64,000 bases of DNA from Planctomycetota bacterium (GCA_027625095.1 JAQBXN010000009.1:46747-110746); one strand, 5' to 3'. Positions 35,684 through 45,826 are shown, numbered from the stretch's first letter. The notes: a model not told the origin generated them from the letters alone. Numbers and translations are program-made.

Positions 35684-36928
35684 ATGAGAGCTGCGATTTG
35701 CTGCATCTGCCTGCTGGTTCACTGCCAGGCTGAACAGGCCAAGACCTACAATATTTACGAAGCTCCCAGTGAAGCGGAGCGTCATCAAATGGTCGAAGAG
35801 GCCCTTCAATTCCTCGCAAAGGGCCAGAATGGGAATGGCTCATTTGGGCTCTACAAAGAGGTCGGGGTAACTTCCGCTGTGCTGCATGCCCTTCTGCTCA
35901 GTGACCCCAAATACCGTAACCCGGAAAACGAAGTCACTCTAAAGGCTTTGGCCTTTCTATTGAACAACGTCCAGCCGGACGGCCGCATCGCAGACGGCAA
36001 AGGTTACGACAATTACAAAACAAGCTTGGCCGTAAGCGCACTCACAGCCTTACCGGAAAACAGCTATCGCAGCCTGTTGGACAATATCGTTGATCGAAAG
36101 CTCCTGGACGAAGGCAAGGAGAAGGGCGCTCTCACCAGGGAGAAAGTAATGAGTTCCGTACGTGACTGGTTTGGCAAGCAACAGGCCCAGGAATCCAACG
36201 GCTATGACAAAGACAAAGATCCTAACTACGGCGGGCAAGGTTACGGCGGAGTGCCCATGCATGACCTCTCGAACAGCCAGTTCGCCATGGATGCAATGCA
36301 CAGCCTGGGTGTTCGCCAGGGAGATCCGTTTTTCAGCAGAATGGAAATATTCGTTAACCGAACGCAAAACCTGAGAGCGGTCAACGACCTTACCGATACA
36401 GCAAAATTTCCAGAACTGAAAAATTTCGCCGTCCAGGACGACGGCGGGTTTGCCTACGCGCCAGGAGTCAGTAAATCCACGGAGGTTCGTACGCCCGACG
36501 GAAAAAAGTTTGCGAAATCTTATGCGTCCATCACAGCAGCAGGTTTGAAAACTCTGATCCAACTCGGGGTAAAGAAAGAAGACATCCGGGTCCAGCGTGC
36601 CAAGGCCTGGCTATCCAGCAATTATTCTTTGGAAAAAAACACCGGCCTTGATACCCCCGGCGAATCATCTAAAGGAAGCCAGGGTCTTTACTATTTCTAT
36701 TGGACATTCGCAAAGGCAATGTCAGCCCTGGGCGATCAGACACTGAAACTCAAAGAAGGCACTGAAATCAACTGGGCTGAGCAGCTTGCCGGTAAGTTGA
36801 AATCATTGCAGCGCGAGGACGGAAGCTGGCTGAATGAGCAGGACCGCTGGCAGGAAGGCGACCCAAACCTGGTCACCAGCTACTGCCTGGTCGCGCTCTA
36901 TCACTGTAAAGAATCACTTCAGAAGTAA
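35684..36928 (+). CDS. Secreted prenyltransferase/squalene-cyclase-repeat protein
   Basis: Protein of 414 residues. ATG 35684 follows GGAG by five bases and provides a signal peptide (MRAAICCICLLVHCQA). The body shows repeats of the QFLAKGQNGNGSFGLYK, LLNNVQPDGRIADGKGYDNYKTSLAVSAL and LKSLQREDGSWLNE kind (QxxDGxW/F motifs), marking an alpha/alpha toroid like squalene cyclases. The acidic DXDD catalytic motif of true cyclases is not seen, so it is more probably a binding or structural toroid. First gene of a nine-gene run that contains MoxR, DUF58, BatA-like and VWA proteins. Confidence 0.82.
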   Translation: MRAAICCICLLVHCQAEQAKTYNIYEAPSEAERHQMVEEALQFLAKGQNGNGSFGLYKEVGVTSAVLHALLLSDPKYRNPENEVTLKALAFLLNNVQPDGRIADGKGYDNYKTSLAVSALTALPENSYRSLLDNIVDRKLLDEGKEKGALTREKVMSSVRDWFGKQQAQESNGYDKDKDPNYGGQGYGGVPMHDLSNSQFAMDAMHSLGVRQGDPFFSRMEIFVNRTQNLRAVNDLTDTAKFPELKNFAVQDDGGFAYAPGVSKSTEVRTPDGKKFAKSYASITAAGLKTLIQLGVKKEDIRVQRAKAWLSSNYSLEKNTGLDTPGESSKGSQGLYYFYWTFAKAMSALGDQTLKLKEGTEINWAEQLAGKLKSLQREDGSWLNEQDRWQEGDPNLVTSYCLVALYHCKESLQK

Positions 36929-36945
36929 AACGGACAGGAAAATTC

Positions 36946-37734
36946 ATGAAAACCAGAACGAGTCTCACAATCCTGGTGCTGTTCGCTGCCTCAGGTCTGC
37001 CGTGCCAGGCGGATTACAAAATGGGGCCCAGGAAGCTTATTCAAGCCTACTACACCCATCTCTACGAAAGTTACAAACCTGAGTTTAAGTTTTCTGAAGG
37101 CAGAGACAGAGAACTCATCGCCGCAGGTGCCGTTGCATACATCTTTCTGGCAGGTCACAGGGACGAATTTCAGGGAAACGAACTGGCCTCGCCGATTATC
37201 CGGAAAAGCATTCAAGGTGTGAAAGCGGCTCAGTCACCTGATGGCTCATTCGGCGAGAATGAAGCAGGCCCGGATCGAGTAAACCCTACAGCAATTGCTG
37301 TTCTTGCACTCACCGCAGCCTCCAATCCCGATTATTCACCACTAATCCAAAAGGCCGAAAGCTGGCTGAGAAACCTGAATGATGACCGCCTCGATGTATC
37401 CGGCAGGTTTCTGAAGCTTCTTGCTTTGAACAAAGGAACTATTTCAGCCCAGTCCGCCCTCCCGGTTTTGGCGCTCCTGTTAGAAATGAAAAGTGATAAT
37501 ACGCCCGAAGTGCAGGCTCTCACACTTCTTGGCTCCGCTCTGATTCGTGAGTTCTCTGAGGGGGGAGGAGTCATTGAAAAAAACAAACTCGAGCAAATTC
37601 CCCAGTGGGATGCACTGACCGATCAAGCGACTAAGAGTCTCTCCGGTTTTATCGCCAACAAGCAGGTCTCAGGCGCATGCATTGCTGTCCGCACCCTTCA
37701 TTCATGCATGTATGCCCAGAAACGAAAAAAATAG
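36946..37734 (+). CDS. Secreted alpha-toroid protein, paralogue of upstream gene
   Basis: Protein of 262 residues with a signal peptide (MKTRTSLTILVLFAASGLPCQA), 17 bases after the preceding gene. It has one clear toroid repeat (SIQGVKAAQSPDGSFGENEAG followed by NPTAIAVLALTAA), then weaker helical repeats (KAESWLRNLNDD). It is shorter than typical squalene-cyclase-like proteins, so it may be half a toroid or pair with its larger neighbour. No catalytic acidic motif is visible. It overlaps the HEAT-like gene start by 23 bases, indicating translational coupling. Confidence 0.75.
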   Translation: MKTRTSLTILVLFAASGLPCQADYKMGPRKLIQAYYTHLYESYKPEFKFSEGRDRELIAAGAVAYIFLAGHRDEFQGNELASPIIRKSIQGVKAAQSPDGSFGENEAGPDRVNPTAIAVLALTAASNPDYSPLIQKAESWLRNLNDDRLDVSGRFLKLLALNKGTISAQSALPVLALLLEMKSDNTPEVQALTLLGSALIREFSEGGGVIEKNKLEQIPQWDALTDQATKSLSGFIANKQVSGACIAVRTLHSCMYAQKRKK

Positions 37735-38743
37735 TGATAGGGCGGAACGACCTCTCTGGACGTCCCCTGTGCTTGTTGCGGCAATCCTGCTCTTCAGTTT
37801 CTGCATAAACTCTGATGCAGAAGATTTGGTGGCTCTTCTCGTCAGCCCCGATTATGAGAAGCGTCGCCAGGCAGAAGAGACACTCCTGGGTCTTGGCCGC
37901 GAGGCGCTCCCAATCTGCCTGAAGATGGCCGATGAGGAGAATCTGGCGTCCAAGTTTTGCGCGGCAAGAGTTCTGCGAAAACTTGTTCCAGGCAGCGTCA
38001 CTCATCATGAAATCAAGTCCCTCAAGAATTCCACCTTTCCAGAGCTCAGTTCCATCTATTTTTCAGCCCTTCCTGACAGCAGGGAAGGAATCACCGAGCT
38101 GCTTTCGGGGGCGCAAGCACCCCAGAGGGAAATTCGTCTTGCCAGTCTCAACCGGCTGATTGAGTTGAAGGTGACATTTAACCCTGACCCATTACTAACC
38201 CTGTTACAGGCAGTTGCTCCCGGCGATCCTCACCGGGTTTCCATTCTCTCCGCACTCGTTGAGTCGGCGCCTTCACCACGGTGGGAAGCTGTTGCCGGGC
38301 AATTGAATGATTCTGATCCAGAGATAGTTACTTTCGCAGCTCAGGTACTTGGCCGTTGGAAAGTGCATGAAAGTGCCGAAAGACTTTATTGCACAGGAAT
38401 CAACTCCCCGAACGAGAGAGTTCGCCAGGCCAGCTTTCGTGCACTGGCAGCGATTGGCGACGAAGGCAAATCATTAATTCTGAAGGACTGTGAGTCGAAT
38501 CAGGGGCACGTTCGCGAGCAGGCGGCACTCGCATTAGGTTTCTTCCAAAACACTCACAGCCAACTCGTAGAGATGCTGGAGCGCGACCCTTATGAACGGG
38601 TCGCTCAGGCTGCAAGCATTTCCTTACAGCACCTCTATCAAATAGACGAACCGCAATACTTTTTCCCGTACGACGGATCCCCTGCTGCCCGGGATCAGGT
38701 GGTCAAAGCATGGAAGCAGTTTATCGCCGGGGCAAAAGAGTGA
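37712..38743 (+). CDS. HEAT-repeat-like membrane/periplasmic protein
   Basis: Protein of about 343 residues, start at ATG 37712 (a TTG at 37682 is possible). One N-terminal hydrophobic segment (SPVLVAAILLFSFCINSDA) acts as signal or anchor. The rest is helical repeats with the HEAT pattern: SPDYEKRRQAEETLLGLG, NSPNERVRQASFRALAAIGDEG, NQGHVREQAALALGFF and RDPYERVAQAASISLQ. Such solenoids bind proteins. The stop overlaps the next start in TGATG, so the genes are translationally coupled. Probably an envelope-facing scaffold for the MoxR/VWA assembly. Confidence 0.78.
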   Translation: MPRNEKNSDRAERPLWTSPVLVAAILLFSFCINSDAEDLVALLVSPDYEKRRQAEETLLGLGREALPICLKMADEENLASKFCAARVLRKLVPGSVTHHEIKSLKNSTFPELSSIYFSALPDSREGITELLSGAQAPQREIRLASLNRLIELKVTFNPDPLLTLLQAVAPGDPHRVSILSALVESAPSPRWEAVAGQLNDSDPEIVTFAAQVLGRWKVHESAERLYCTGINSPNERVRQASFRALAAIGDEGKSLILKDCESNQGHVREQAALALGFFQNTHSQLVEMLERDPYERVAQAASISLQHLYQIDEPQYFFPYDGSPAARDQVVKAWKQFIAGAKE

Positions 38744-40140
38744 TGAATCGAACGGATCCAATAATCCGAAGCCTGCTAAGTTGCAGAATTGCTTTAAGAA
38801 GGAATTCAGCCTTTGAAAGCGCATTCCCGCTTCTGTCCTATGGAGTCCCATGCATTGGCGCTCTCGCCTTCTATGTGAACAGTTCAACAATAATTTCATT
38901 GGGATTCCTCACGTTTTATGTGCTCCTGATTTCCACTGCCTGCTGGACGAGCACCGGAAGCATTTCACTCCAACACGCTGCTTCAGCCGCGGATGGTGCG
39001 TTGTCGCTGAATGATATGTTGAGTTCATACTTGCAGTTCGCAGGGGAGAACGACCCCGCCCCATTCAAACGACTGCACTTAAATTCCGTCTCAGAACTAT
39101 TCCCGAAGGGTGTGGAGTGGCGACCGGTTGAGCCTGAGCTGCGCAGAATGTGTATCGTTTCTCTCGCCATGTTTATGGGATTGGCGGCGGTTTTCACAGT
39201 GCGCGACGCAACAGAACCACATCGATCGGCCACCGATCCCGTGCCGGAAAGCACTAGAGTTGCATTAGCGAAAGCAAGCACACAACTAAGCTCCCCTCAG
39301 AACCGTGAGCTGTCGGTATCGCTCGAACAATTCAGCAAAACGGCATCTCCCGTCACCCAGAAGGATCGGGAAAAAATCATTGAACAATTACGCAATATCC
39401 AGCGAGAGATTAATTCCTCCGAGGCGGAGTTCGCCGGGGAATACCTGAGCGAGCTTTTGTCAAAATCTGCACAGCAGAATTCGACGATGAACGCCATCAG
39501 CGAGGCATTGAGGAGCGCCCAGTGGCAACGGGCATCACAACTTGCACGAAATGTCAGTAACGCTGACGGACGTGGCCTAAGCGGTAGAGAACAAGAGGTC
39601 CTTGAAGCACTTCGGGAACACCATGCACAAGTGAAATCAAGTGAAGGGACAACTAAAGACCCGGAGCCGAATTCCGAGACGCTGAGGAGAAAACTGGCAT
39701 CGCTTGCCCGCCAGTATTCCCCCAAGGAGACCTCCGATATGTTGAAGACTCTGAATGACGTTCGGGAATCGCTCGCTGAGATAGGTCAACCATCCCCTTC
39801 TAATTCAAAATCGCAGGGGTCTTCTTCAACAGAATCAGCCAAATCCGGCCCTCTCATTGACGAGAGAAATACAACTGGAATGTCAAGAGTGCTTGGCGCG
39901 AAGGCCGTGAATCCTTTCATCGCTGCCGGACCAGGGCAGAGCCTCGCTGCAATCATGGACCTTCAAGACACGGGCCTGTCTACAATTTTTTCAGAGCCAA
40001 CGCAGAATAAGAATTTCAAAGAAAGCAACCCGGTAATCAGCACCGAGGTACCTTACTCGCGGCGAGAACTGGTCAAGGCTTACTTCCAACATAGAAATTC
40101 GGATGATTTGATACAGGGAAGGAAAGGTTCTGATGAGTGA
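38743..40140 (+). CDS. Membrane protein with coiled-coil domain, unknown
   Basis: Protein of 465 residues starting in a TGATG overlap with the HEAT gene and ending in an ATGA overlap with moxR. Two hydrophobic hairpin segments lie near residues 26-60, with another at about 135-155 (MCIVSLAMFMGLAAVFTV). A long hydrophilic, helix-rich region follows with Glu/Ser/Gln-rich coiled-coil character (QKDREKIIEQLRNIQREINS). It occupies the place where some Bat operons carry a large DUF4175-like membrane protein, but resemblance is only positional. Function unknown. Confidence 0.7.
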   Translation: MNRTDPIIRSLLSCRIALRRNSAFESAFPLLSYGVPCIGALAFYVNSSTIISLGFLTFYVLLISTACWTSTGSISLQHAASAADGALSLNDMLSSYLQFAGENDPAPFKRLHLNSVSELFPKGVEWRPVEPELRRMCIVSLAMFMGLAAVFTVRDATEPHRSATDPVPESTRVALAKASTQLSSPQNRELSVSLEQFSKTASPVTQKDREKIIEQLRNIQREINSSEAEFAGEYLSELLSKSAQQNSTMNAISEALRSAQWQRASQLARNVSNADGRGLSGREQEVLEALREHHAQVKSSEGTTKDPEPNSETLRRKLASLARQYSPKETSDMLKTLNDVRESLAEIGQPSPSNSKSQGSSSTESAKSGPLIDERNTTGMSRVLGAKAVNPFIAAGPGQSLAAIMDLQDTGLSTIFSEPTQNKNFKESNPVISTEVPYSRRELVKAYFQHRNSDDLIQGRKGSDE

Positions 40141-41119
40141 ATCGGATCTTGAGACCAATATAGATGAATTTAGATCGACGTTTCAGAAGGTCTTACAGGA
40201 GATAAAGAAAAGTATTGTTGGCCTTGAAGAGGTGACAGAACAGGTTCTTGTTGCTCTCTTGTGTGGCGGTCATGTTCTGCTTGAAGGTGTACCCGGCGTG
40301 GGCAAGACCATGTTGGTGCGAAGCCTGAGTAAGTGTTTGGCACTCGAAACGAAGCGCATTCAATTTACTCCCGATTTAATGCCCGCCGATATCCTCGGCG
40401 CCCATGTCCTGATCGAGGACGGCGGACCTCATGTTGAGTTTTCTCGGGGCCCGGTTTTCACACAGATATTGCTTGCAGATGAAATCAACAGGTGCACTCC
40501 GAAGACGCAGGCGGCACTTCTAGAGGCCATGCAGGAACGGTCAGTGACCATCGGTGGGGCGACCCATGCGCTGGATGACCTGTTTTTCTGCATTGCGACA
40601 CAGAATCCGATTGAGATGGAGGGCACATATCCGCTGCCTGAAGCACAGTTGGATCGATTCTTCTTTAAGATTCTTGTCCCAGGCCCTGGGCTGGCAGCAC
40701 TCAAGGAAATCTCAAGAAAGACAACCGGCAACACGAGTGCTGCCCCTGAAACAATTGTCCATGCCTCAGAATTGAAACGTTTTCAGAAATTAATCAGGGA
40801 TGTTCCAGTGCCGGAAGTGGCAGAGGATTTTGCTGCCAACCTCATCATTTCTTCGTCTCCACTGTCCGCAAAGTCGCCAAGTGTGAAGCAATTTGTTCGT
40901 TACGGCGCGAGCCCGCGAGGAATGCAGACCTTGATCCTCGCCTCCAAGGTGATGGCTCTTCTGGATGGTCGATATTGTTCTTCCACCCAGGATGTATTTC
41001 GGGCGGCCCTTCCAGCCCTTCGGCATCGTCTTATTCTCAACTTCCAGGCTGAAGCGGAAGACATCGTTGCGGACGATGTAATAAATGAATTGGTGAGAGA
41101 ACTTGAAAAGAGGATGTGA
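40133..41119 (+). CDS. moxR: MoxR-type AAA+ ATPase
   Basis: Protein of 328 residues. The Walker A motif is EGVPGVGKTMLV; Walker B is ILLADEINR, followed by the sensor segment TQNPIEMEGTYPLPEAQLDRFFF, all classical for MoxR. MoxR ATPases act as chaperones that load metal or assemble complexes together with VWA proteins (established for MoxR and related RavA/NorQ/BatA families). It starts in an ATGA overlap with the upstream gene and is followed 2 bases later by the TPR/propeller gene, the DUF58 gene and two VWA membrane proteins. Confidence 0.95.
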   Translation: MSESDLETNIDEFRSTFQKVLQEIKKSIVGLEEVTEQVLVALLCGGHVLLEGVPGVGKTMLVRSLSKCLALETKRIQFTPDLMPADILGAHVLIEDGGPHVEFSRGPVFTQILLADEINRCTPKTQAALLEAMQERSVTIGGATHALDDLFFCIATQNPIEMEGTYPLPEAQLDRFFFKILVPGPGLAALKEISRKTTGNTSAAPETIVHASELKRFQKLIRDVPVPEVAEDFAANLIISSSPLSAKSPSVKQFVRYGASPRGMQTLILASKVMALLDGRYCSSTQDVFRAALPALRHRLILNFQAEAEDIVADDVINELVRELEKRM

Positions 41120-41121
41120 GG

Positions 41122-43395
41122 ATGTGTTGTTTCACGCTCTTGACAGTTTTCCTGAGCTTCATGAACAGCCACGCTGACTCGTGGCTGGAGAATGCCGAGG
41201 TTCGGCTCTATCTAGACGTATTAAAATCTGACGCAACACTCGACAAGCCATTCCAGGGTCTCGTCTCCTGCTATCGAGAGGGCGGGAAGTCTCATCTGCT
41301 GCTGTCGGATGTGCAACAACTCGCAAAGAAACCTGAATGGGAAGTCCAGGGTCAACTGCTGTACGCCCGAACTCTCTCGAACCAATCTCAACCAGACGAA
41401 GCATTCCTCGTCTTATCGGATGTATGCATGAAGCATCCAGAAATGTCCAAAGCATGGCTGCTAAAGGCAAGGGTCGAACTTGACCTGAAGCGGCTGAGCG
41501 ACTCACTTGCCTCCTACGATAGTGCTTTGAAATCGAGCCGGTCTGATAAGGATATTCAATTGATAATTCTGGAACAGGCGGAGGTTTTGCACTCGCTGGG
41601 CAGAACCGCTGATGCGGCGAACAGGTTGCTTCATCTCTACGTCCGTACTCCTGGAGATGAAACTCTCTATTCTTTGACTCTCAACAAGTTGGAAAGATGG
41701 CACCAATACTCAAATGCCCTGCAGCTTGTTAAAGGTCACGCACACACCTTGAGCGAACGGGGCTCTGATCTTGATGCCGTGCGGCTTGATCAATTTCGTC
41801 TCCTGCTCACCTCAGGAGAGGATGAGCTGGCACACAATTTCTGGGAGCGTTATTTCGAAACAGCGAAATGGAATTCAGTTAGCAGGTGGCTCGGCACATT
41901 GAGAAATCACGTAAAACAAAAGGGATCGTCAAGCCTGCTCAGCCTGCTGAAAAAGAGACATGCTGAGCGAGCGCCAATCAGGTGGAGCGTTGCGTATGCC
42001 GCTTGCCTTTGGGAAAGCAACAGAGCTGATGCCCCAGGAATCCTGAAGTTATTTGGTAACTTGAAAGACGATTGGATACTCCTTCCGGATCCATTGGGTC
42101 GAAGTGAATGCGCTCTCTTTATCGGTGACTTAATGGCCGAGGCGGAGCTTCTTGATGAAGCCGTCATCTGGCTGGCCCGGGCCGCGGAGAACAACGCTGG
42201 AAACAGCGAAATCAAATGGAAGCTTGCAGGCGTATACAACCGGCGCGGGGATGAGGAGAACCGTGATACCATTTACAGGGAACTGGCTGTTTCAGAGCAG
42301 GAGACCTCCCAAAGGGCGAGACAGCACCTGTACAGCGGAAATCTTGCAAAGGGCAAAACACTGTTCTCTCAAGCAAGATTTGCCGAAGCACTCAAATATT
42401 TTCAGGCTGCCGGCCAATTTGCGAAGTCCAGGCATTTGACGCGAACCGAGATCTGGCAGCAATTGACCAAACTGTGCTCCAAGATTTCCAAGCCAACATT
42501 TAATCCAAATGAAGAAGATTACCTGCTGGAACCTGAGGAAGGCTGGCAGGTTTCTGCTCAATGGCTGCTCCACCAGGAGCCGATAGAGAAGGTCGCTCCG
42601 CGAGAACAGAATGAAATAAGCGATCCCCTCTGGTCTTTTTCGCCACCCGATAGTCGGAATCCAATCTGCCGTTTCGTTACAGACGACTACCTCGGCTTTT
42701 GCTTATTCAGATCAGGTTCTATGGTTGCCCTTGATCTCAAGAGCGGGTTGCCTGTCTGGTATACGGCTTCGCCATCCGAACATCCCCGGTTAGATCAATT
42801 CGCGATCTCTACACAGTTTGTGCACCGGCTTGAAGGCAACACCATAAGGAGCTTTACCAAAGACTCTGGAATGCCTGCTTGGGCATATAGCTCTGACCAA
42901 GCAATCGTCTGCATGGTTGGGTTTCGCGAAAAGCTTTACGTGCTGAAAGGAAATGGAGAACTCATTGGTCTTTCAAGGGATGGCGAAATTGCGTTCACGA
43001 CAACAGTTTTTGCCCAGAGCAGTGGCCGTGCTATCAAAATCTCGGACTCAGAAATGTACCCGACGAGGCATGGAATTACCGTTACCGGGCCTCAGTTTAT
43101 TTACTTTGAAGATGGAAAAATTAGATGGCGATATGTGCCGCCGCTCTCGCTCAAATGGGGAGATAAAATCGCCAGGACGATGGCGGAATCTGACGTCTTG
43201 ATGTTCGAGTTGCACTCAGGAAAGGTCGTTAGAGTGCCGCTGCGATGGCCGCTTGGATATGCATTCGAGATATCTGATGGACCCAGCCCGACTATTCATC
43301 CAGATTCTGGGGGAGGTACCGTAATGCGGCTGGATAAGAATGGAATCGTTCATCTTCATGCAACGAGAGAGTCTGGTTCGAGCCATGACAACTGA
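41122..43395 (+). CDS. Secreted TPR plus PQQ-propeller protein
   Basis: Protein of 757 residues. ATG 41122 with AGAGG eight bases upstream gives a short signal peptide (MCCFTLLTVFLSFMNSHADS). Residues about 25-480 are helical repeats of TPR type (QGQLLYARTLSNQSQPDEAFLVL, KAWLLKARVELDLKRLSDSLASY and similar). Residues about 515-757 read as PQQ-like beta-propeller blades (GSMVALDLKSGLPVWYTA, KDSGMPAWAYSSD). Both modules mediate protein contacts, so it could be the periplasmic adaptor of the operon. It overlaps the DUF58 gene by 11 bases. Confidence 0.82.
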   Translation: MCCFTLLTVFLSFMNSHADSWLENAEVRLYLDVLKSDATLDKPFQGLVSCYREGGKSHLLLSDVQQLAKKPEWEVQGQLLYARTLSNQSQPDEAFLVLSDVCMKHPEMSKAWLLKARVELDLKRLSDSLASYDSALKSSRSDKDIQLIILEQAEVLHSLGRTADAANRLLHLYVRTPGDETLYSLTLNKLERWHQYSNALQLVKGHAHTLSERGSDLDAVRLDQFRLLLTSGEDELAHNFWERYFETAKWNSVSRWLGTLRNHVKQKGSSSLLSLLKKRHAERAPIRWSVAYAACLWESNRADAPGILKLFGNLKDDWILLPDPLGRSECALFIGDLMAEAELLDEAVIWLARAAENNAGNSEIKWKLAGVYNRRGDEENRDTIYRELAVSEQETSQRARQHLYSGNLAKGKTLFSQARFAEALKYFQAAGQFAKSRHLTRTEIWQQLTKLCSKISKPTFNPNEEDYLLEPEEGWQVSAQWLLHQEPIEKVAPREQNEISDPLWSFSPPDSRNPICRFVTDDYLGFCLFRSGSMVALDLKSGLPVWYTASPSEHPRLDQFAISTQFVHRLEGNTIRSFTKDSGMPAWAYSSDQAIVCMVGFREKLYVLKGNGELIGLSRDGEIAFTTTVFAQSSGRAIKISDSEMYPTRHGITVTGPQFIYFEDGKIRWRYVPPLSLKWGDKIARTMAESDVLMFELHSGKVVRVPLRWPLGYAFEISDGPSPTIHPDSGGGTVMRLDKNGIVHLHATRESGSSHDN

Positions 43396-44254
43396 CGAAA
43401 ACCTGTTTGATACTCAGTTTGTTGCGAGTTTGCATGGCCTCAGGATGAGAATAAAGAGGCAGATTCAGTCAGACCGAATAGGTGCGTCACGGGGAGTGCG
43501 GGCCGGGCTGTCGGGTGAATTCGCGGATCATAGGGCCTATATGCCCGGGGATGATTTACGCCATCTGGACTGGCCCCTCTATTGGCGTCAAAAAAAGCCG
43601 TTCATCAAAGTTTCTGACTCACAAGAAGAATGTCCTGTGTATGTTGTTCTTGATGCCACGGCCTCCATGTCTTTTGGTTCAAAGTGGAACTATTCCCGGC
43701 AACTGGCGGCGGCCATCAGTTTCGTGGCAATCGAGTCTGGAAACAGCGCACATCTGTTTTCGCTGGGCAGGCAAGTAGAGCGGCTTAATTCTGTCTGGGA
43801 CAGGAAATCCTTTCTGAAGGTCTTGTGTCGTGAACTGCAATCCCTTCAGGCCTGCGAGAAGGCGGATATCTCGGATGCCCTGGATAAATTACCTCTCTAT
43901 CAGCGTGGAAAGGGAATCACGGTGCTAATTTCAGATTTCCTGGATTCAAAGAATCTGGCCGCTGGTCTTTCTTGTGTTTCAGCGAAGTCTGAAACCATTC
44001 TGTTTCACATTGTCGACCGATGGGAAGAGAAGCCCGATGCCCTTGGAGTGTATGAACTCGAAGACCTCGAAACGGGAGAAAAGCTGAGCGTTTCCGGGAT
44101 AGCAGCGGTGAGCGATTATTGCCGTCAATATATGCAGTTCGCTGAAAATTTGCGCCGCATGGCCCATAGGAAGGGACTGCACTATGTTCATGCGGGAACG
44201 GATGAGCCGGTTGTCCAAGCGGTCATAAATTCGCTGGCGGTTTTGAGAAAATAA
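43385..44254 (+). CDS. DUF58 protein (VWA-like)
   Basis: Protein of 289 residues starting at ATG 43385, overlapping the preceding stop. The DUF58 signature is GEFADHRAYMPGDDLRHLDWPLYWR, followed by a VWA-like strand VVLDATASMSFG, whose MIDAS is DATAS rather than DxSxS, with Thr in the central position. DUF58 proteins pair with MoxR ATPases and BatA/VWA membrane proteins. No membrane segment, so cytoplasmic. It lies between the TPR/propeller gene and the BatA-like gene (24 bases downstream). Confidence 0.9.
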   Translation: MTTDENLFDTQFVASLHGLRMRIKRQIQSDRIGASRGVRAGLSGEFADHRAYMPGDDLRHLDWPLYWRQKKPFIKVSDSQEECPVYVVLDATASMSFGSKWNYSRQLAAAISFVAIESGNSAHLFSLGRQVERLNSVWDRKSFLKVLCRELQSLQACEKADISDALDKLPLYQRGKGITVLISDFLDSKNLAAGLSCVSAKSETILFHIVDRWEEKPDALGVYELEDLETGEKLSVSGIAAVSDYCRQYMQFAENLRRMAHRKGLHYVHAGTDEPVVQAVINSLAVLRK

Positions 44255-44278
44255 CAAGGCAACCAAAGGAGACCGTAG

Positions 44279-45826
44279 ATGTTTCTGGCGCCCGGTTATT
44301 TGTGGTTGCTGATATTTGCAGTTCCGCTGATCTGGCGGCATCTGTCGTCGCAGACTCTGACATTAAAAGTTAGCAGTATTACTTTTTGGCGAGCTTCGAG
44401 TGAAAACGGAATAAAGCTCCGAAGACCTTCAACTCTGAATTTTCGTCTGTTAACAGAACTGCTTGTATTGCTGCTGATAGTCCTTGCCGCTTCACAATTT
44501 ACGGGCGATTCCGGTAATCGGATAGCTGCAGTCGTTCTGGACAATTCACCTTCTATGCGGTTGAGGAATGTGGATGGGAAAGATCGGCTTACGAAGTCCC
44601 ATGCCGCGGCAACACAGGCCCTGAGTTCTCTTCCTGAATCAGAACACGTGGGACTTTTCCTGCCTGGTTTTGGAAAGGACCCCCTGGTGCATGGATTCCC
44701 GGTATTTGTCGGTGATTTAATCGGACAGTGGCAGCCCTACGCTGAATATTTTTCCGTTTCGCAGTCGCTACAAGATTCAATCAACTGGCTGGGCACGAAG
44801 GAGTATTTTGTAAAGGAACTTTATTATTTTGGTGACGAGGCGATCAGTCATTGGACCTCCGTCCCCGAGGGCATCAGATTAGTTCCAGTGACGAACACTG
44901 CCTTTGCACCGAATTACGCGGTACTTGGCATCACGGCAAAGAGGCGTGCCGGCGCCCCAGAAGTTATCGAGATCAGAGCGCAGCTTGGTTACCTGGGCGT
45001 GCAGCAAACTGGCCTGGCTGAGTGGAAGCTGAAGATTGACGGACAAATTATCCGAGACGGAAGCTCGAACTTAGAGAACGGGCGCTCAGCGATTATTAGC
45101 ATTTCATTGCCCGGATATTCGGATGCTCAAACCGTTACTCTGACTCTTGAGGCTGCAGACTCCTGCCCTGCTGACGACTATTTTCAGGCTGAAATCGAGA
45201 TTGAGCATCCTGCCAAGGTCTATGTAAGCGATAGTTACCAGGATCTTCGCAGTGCGGTAAAAGCAGTTCCCGGGGTGCAGTTGGTTGACTCAGTGGATCG
45301 GGATTCAGCCCAAGTATGGATCAGTATGGAAGAAACCGAAGCTAGACCACTTTTGCGTTTCTTTCCTCAAAGCAAGGCAACCTTCAACTTCGATGGACGT
45401 GGGTTCTTCCAAAAGAAACATCCGATTTTGGAAGGAGTGGACCTTTTTTCTCCTGATTTTGGTTTCTTTGTAAATCTTGTCTTGGAAGAAGGCGCAGAGG
45501 CGTTGGCGGGGTCCGGTGATTCAACGTTTCTAAAGGCGAATCCGGCAGGCAGGACGATCCACGCGGGCTTTGATCCCGTTTCCTCTGGGTTCATCGATCA
45601 GCCCGGATTCCCCATATTGATCACGAATGCTCTCAGATGGTTTAACGATTGTGCCGACCATAATGGAAACGCCGCTGAACAGGTTGCAGCTCTCGATCCT
45701 ATTCGACCGCCCTTGCATGAATTTCGGTCAGAGCCAGTTCGTGCGAAATACATAAATCTTCCCTTGTGGGCGATTTCAGCCAGTCTTGCCCTTTTGTTTG
45801 CTCTGCTGCACTGGAGAAAATCCTGA
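44279..45826 (+). CDS. BatA-like membrane protein with VWA
   Basis: Protein of 515 residues. The N-terminal aerotolerance (BatA) hairpin is APGYLWLLIFAVPLIWRHL, then a second helix (LLTELLVLLLIVLAASQF). The VWA motif AVVLDNSPSMRLRNVDG keeps an intact DxSxS MIDAS. Residues about 200-480 form beta domains with no named family, and a C-terminal helix (AISASLALLFALLHW) closes the protein. It is an integral inner-membrane component likely exposed to the periplasm. It ends in a TGATG overlap with the next gene. Confidence 0.85.
   Translation: MFLAPGYLWLLIFAVPLIWRHLSSQTLTLKVSSITFWRASSENGIKLRRPSTLNFRLLTELLVLLLIVLAASQFTGDSGNRIAAVVLDNSPSMRLRNVDGKDRLTKSHAAATQALSSLPESEHVGLFLPGFGKDPLVHGFPVFVGDLIGQWQPYAEYFSVSQSLQDSINWLGTKEYFVKELYYFGDEAISHWTSVPEGIRLVPVTNTAFAPNYAVLGITAKRRAGAPEVIEIRAQLGYLGVQQTGLAEWKLKIDGQIIRDGSSNLENGRSAIISISLPGYSDAQTVTLTLEAADSCPADDYFQAEIEIEHPAKVYVSDSYQDLRSAVKAVPGVQLVDSVDRDSAQVWISMEETEARPLLRFFPQSKATFNFDGRGFFQKKHPILEGVDLFSPDFGFFVNLVLEEGAEALAGSGDSTFLKANPAGRTIHAGFDPVSSGFIDQPGFPILITNALRWFNDCADHNGNAAEQVAALDPIRPPLHEFRSEPVRAKYINLPLWAISASLALLFALLHWRKS

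Noticed and set aside
35684..36928. Toroid protein as a squalene-hopene cyclase
   Set aside because: It carries a signal peptide, is short for a cyclase, and the catalytic DXDD motif is not visible.
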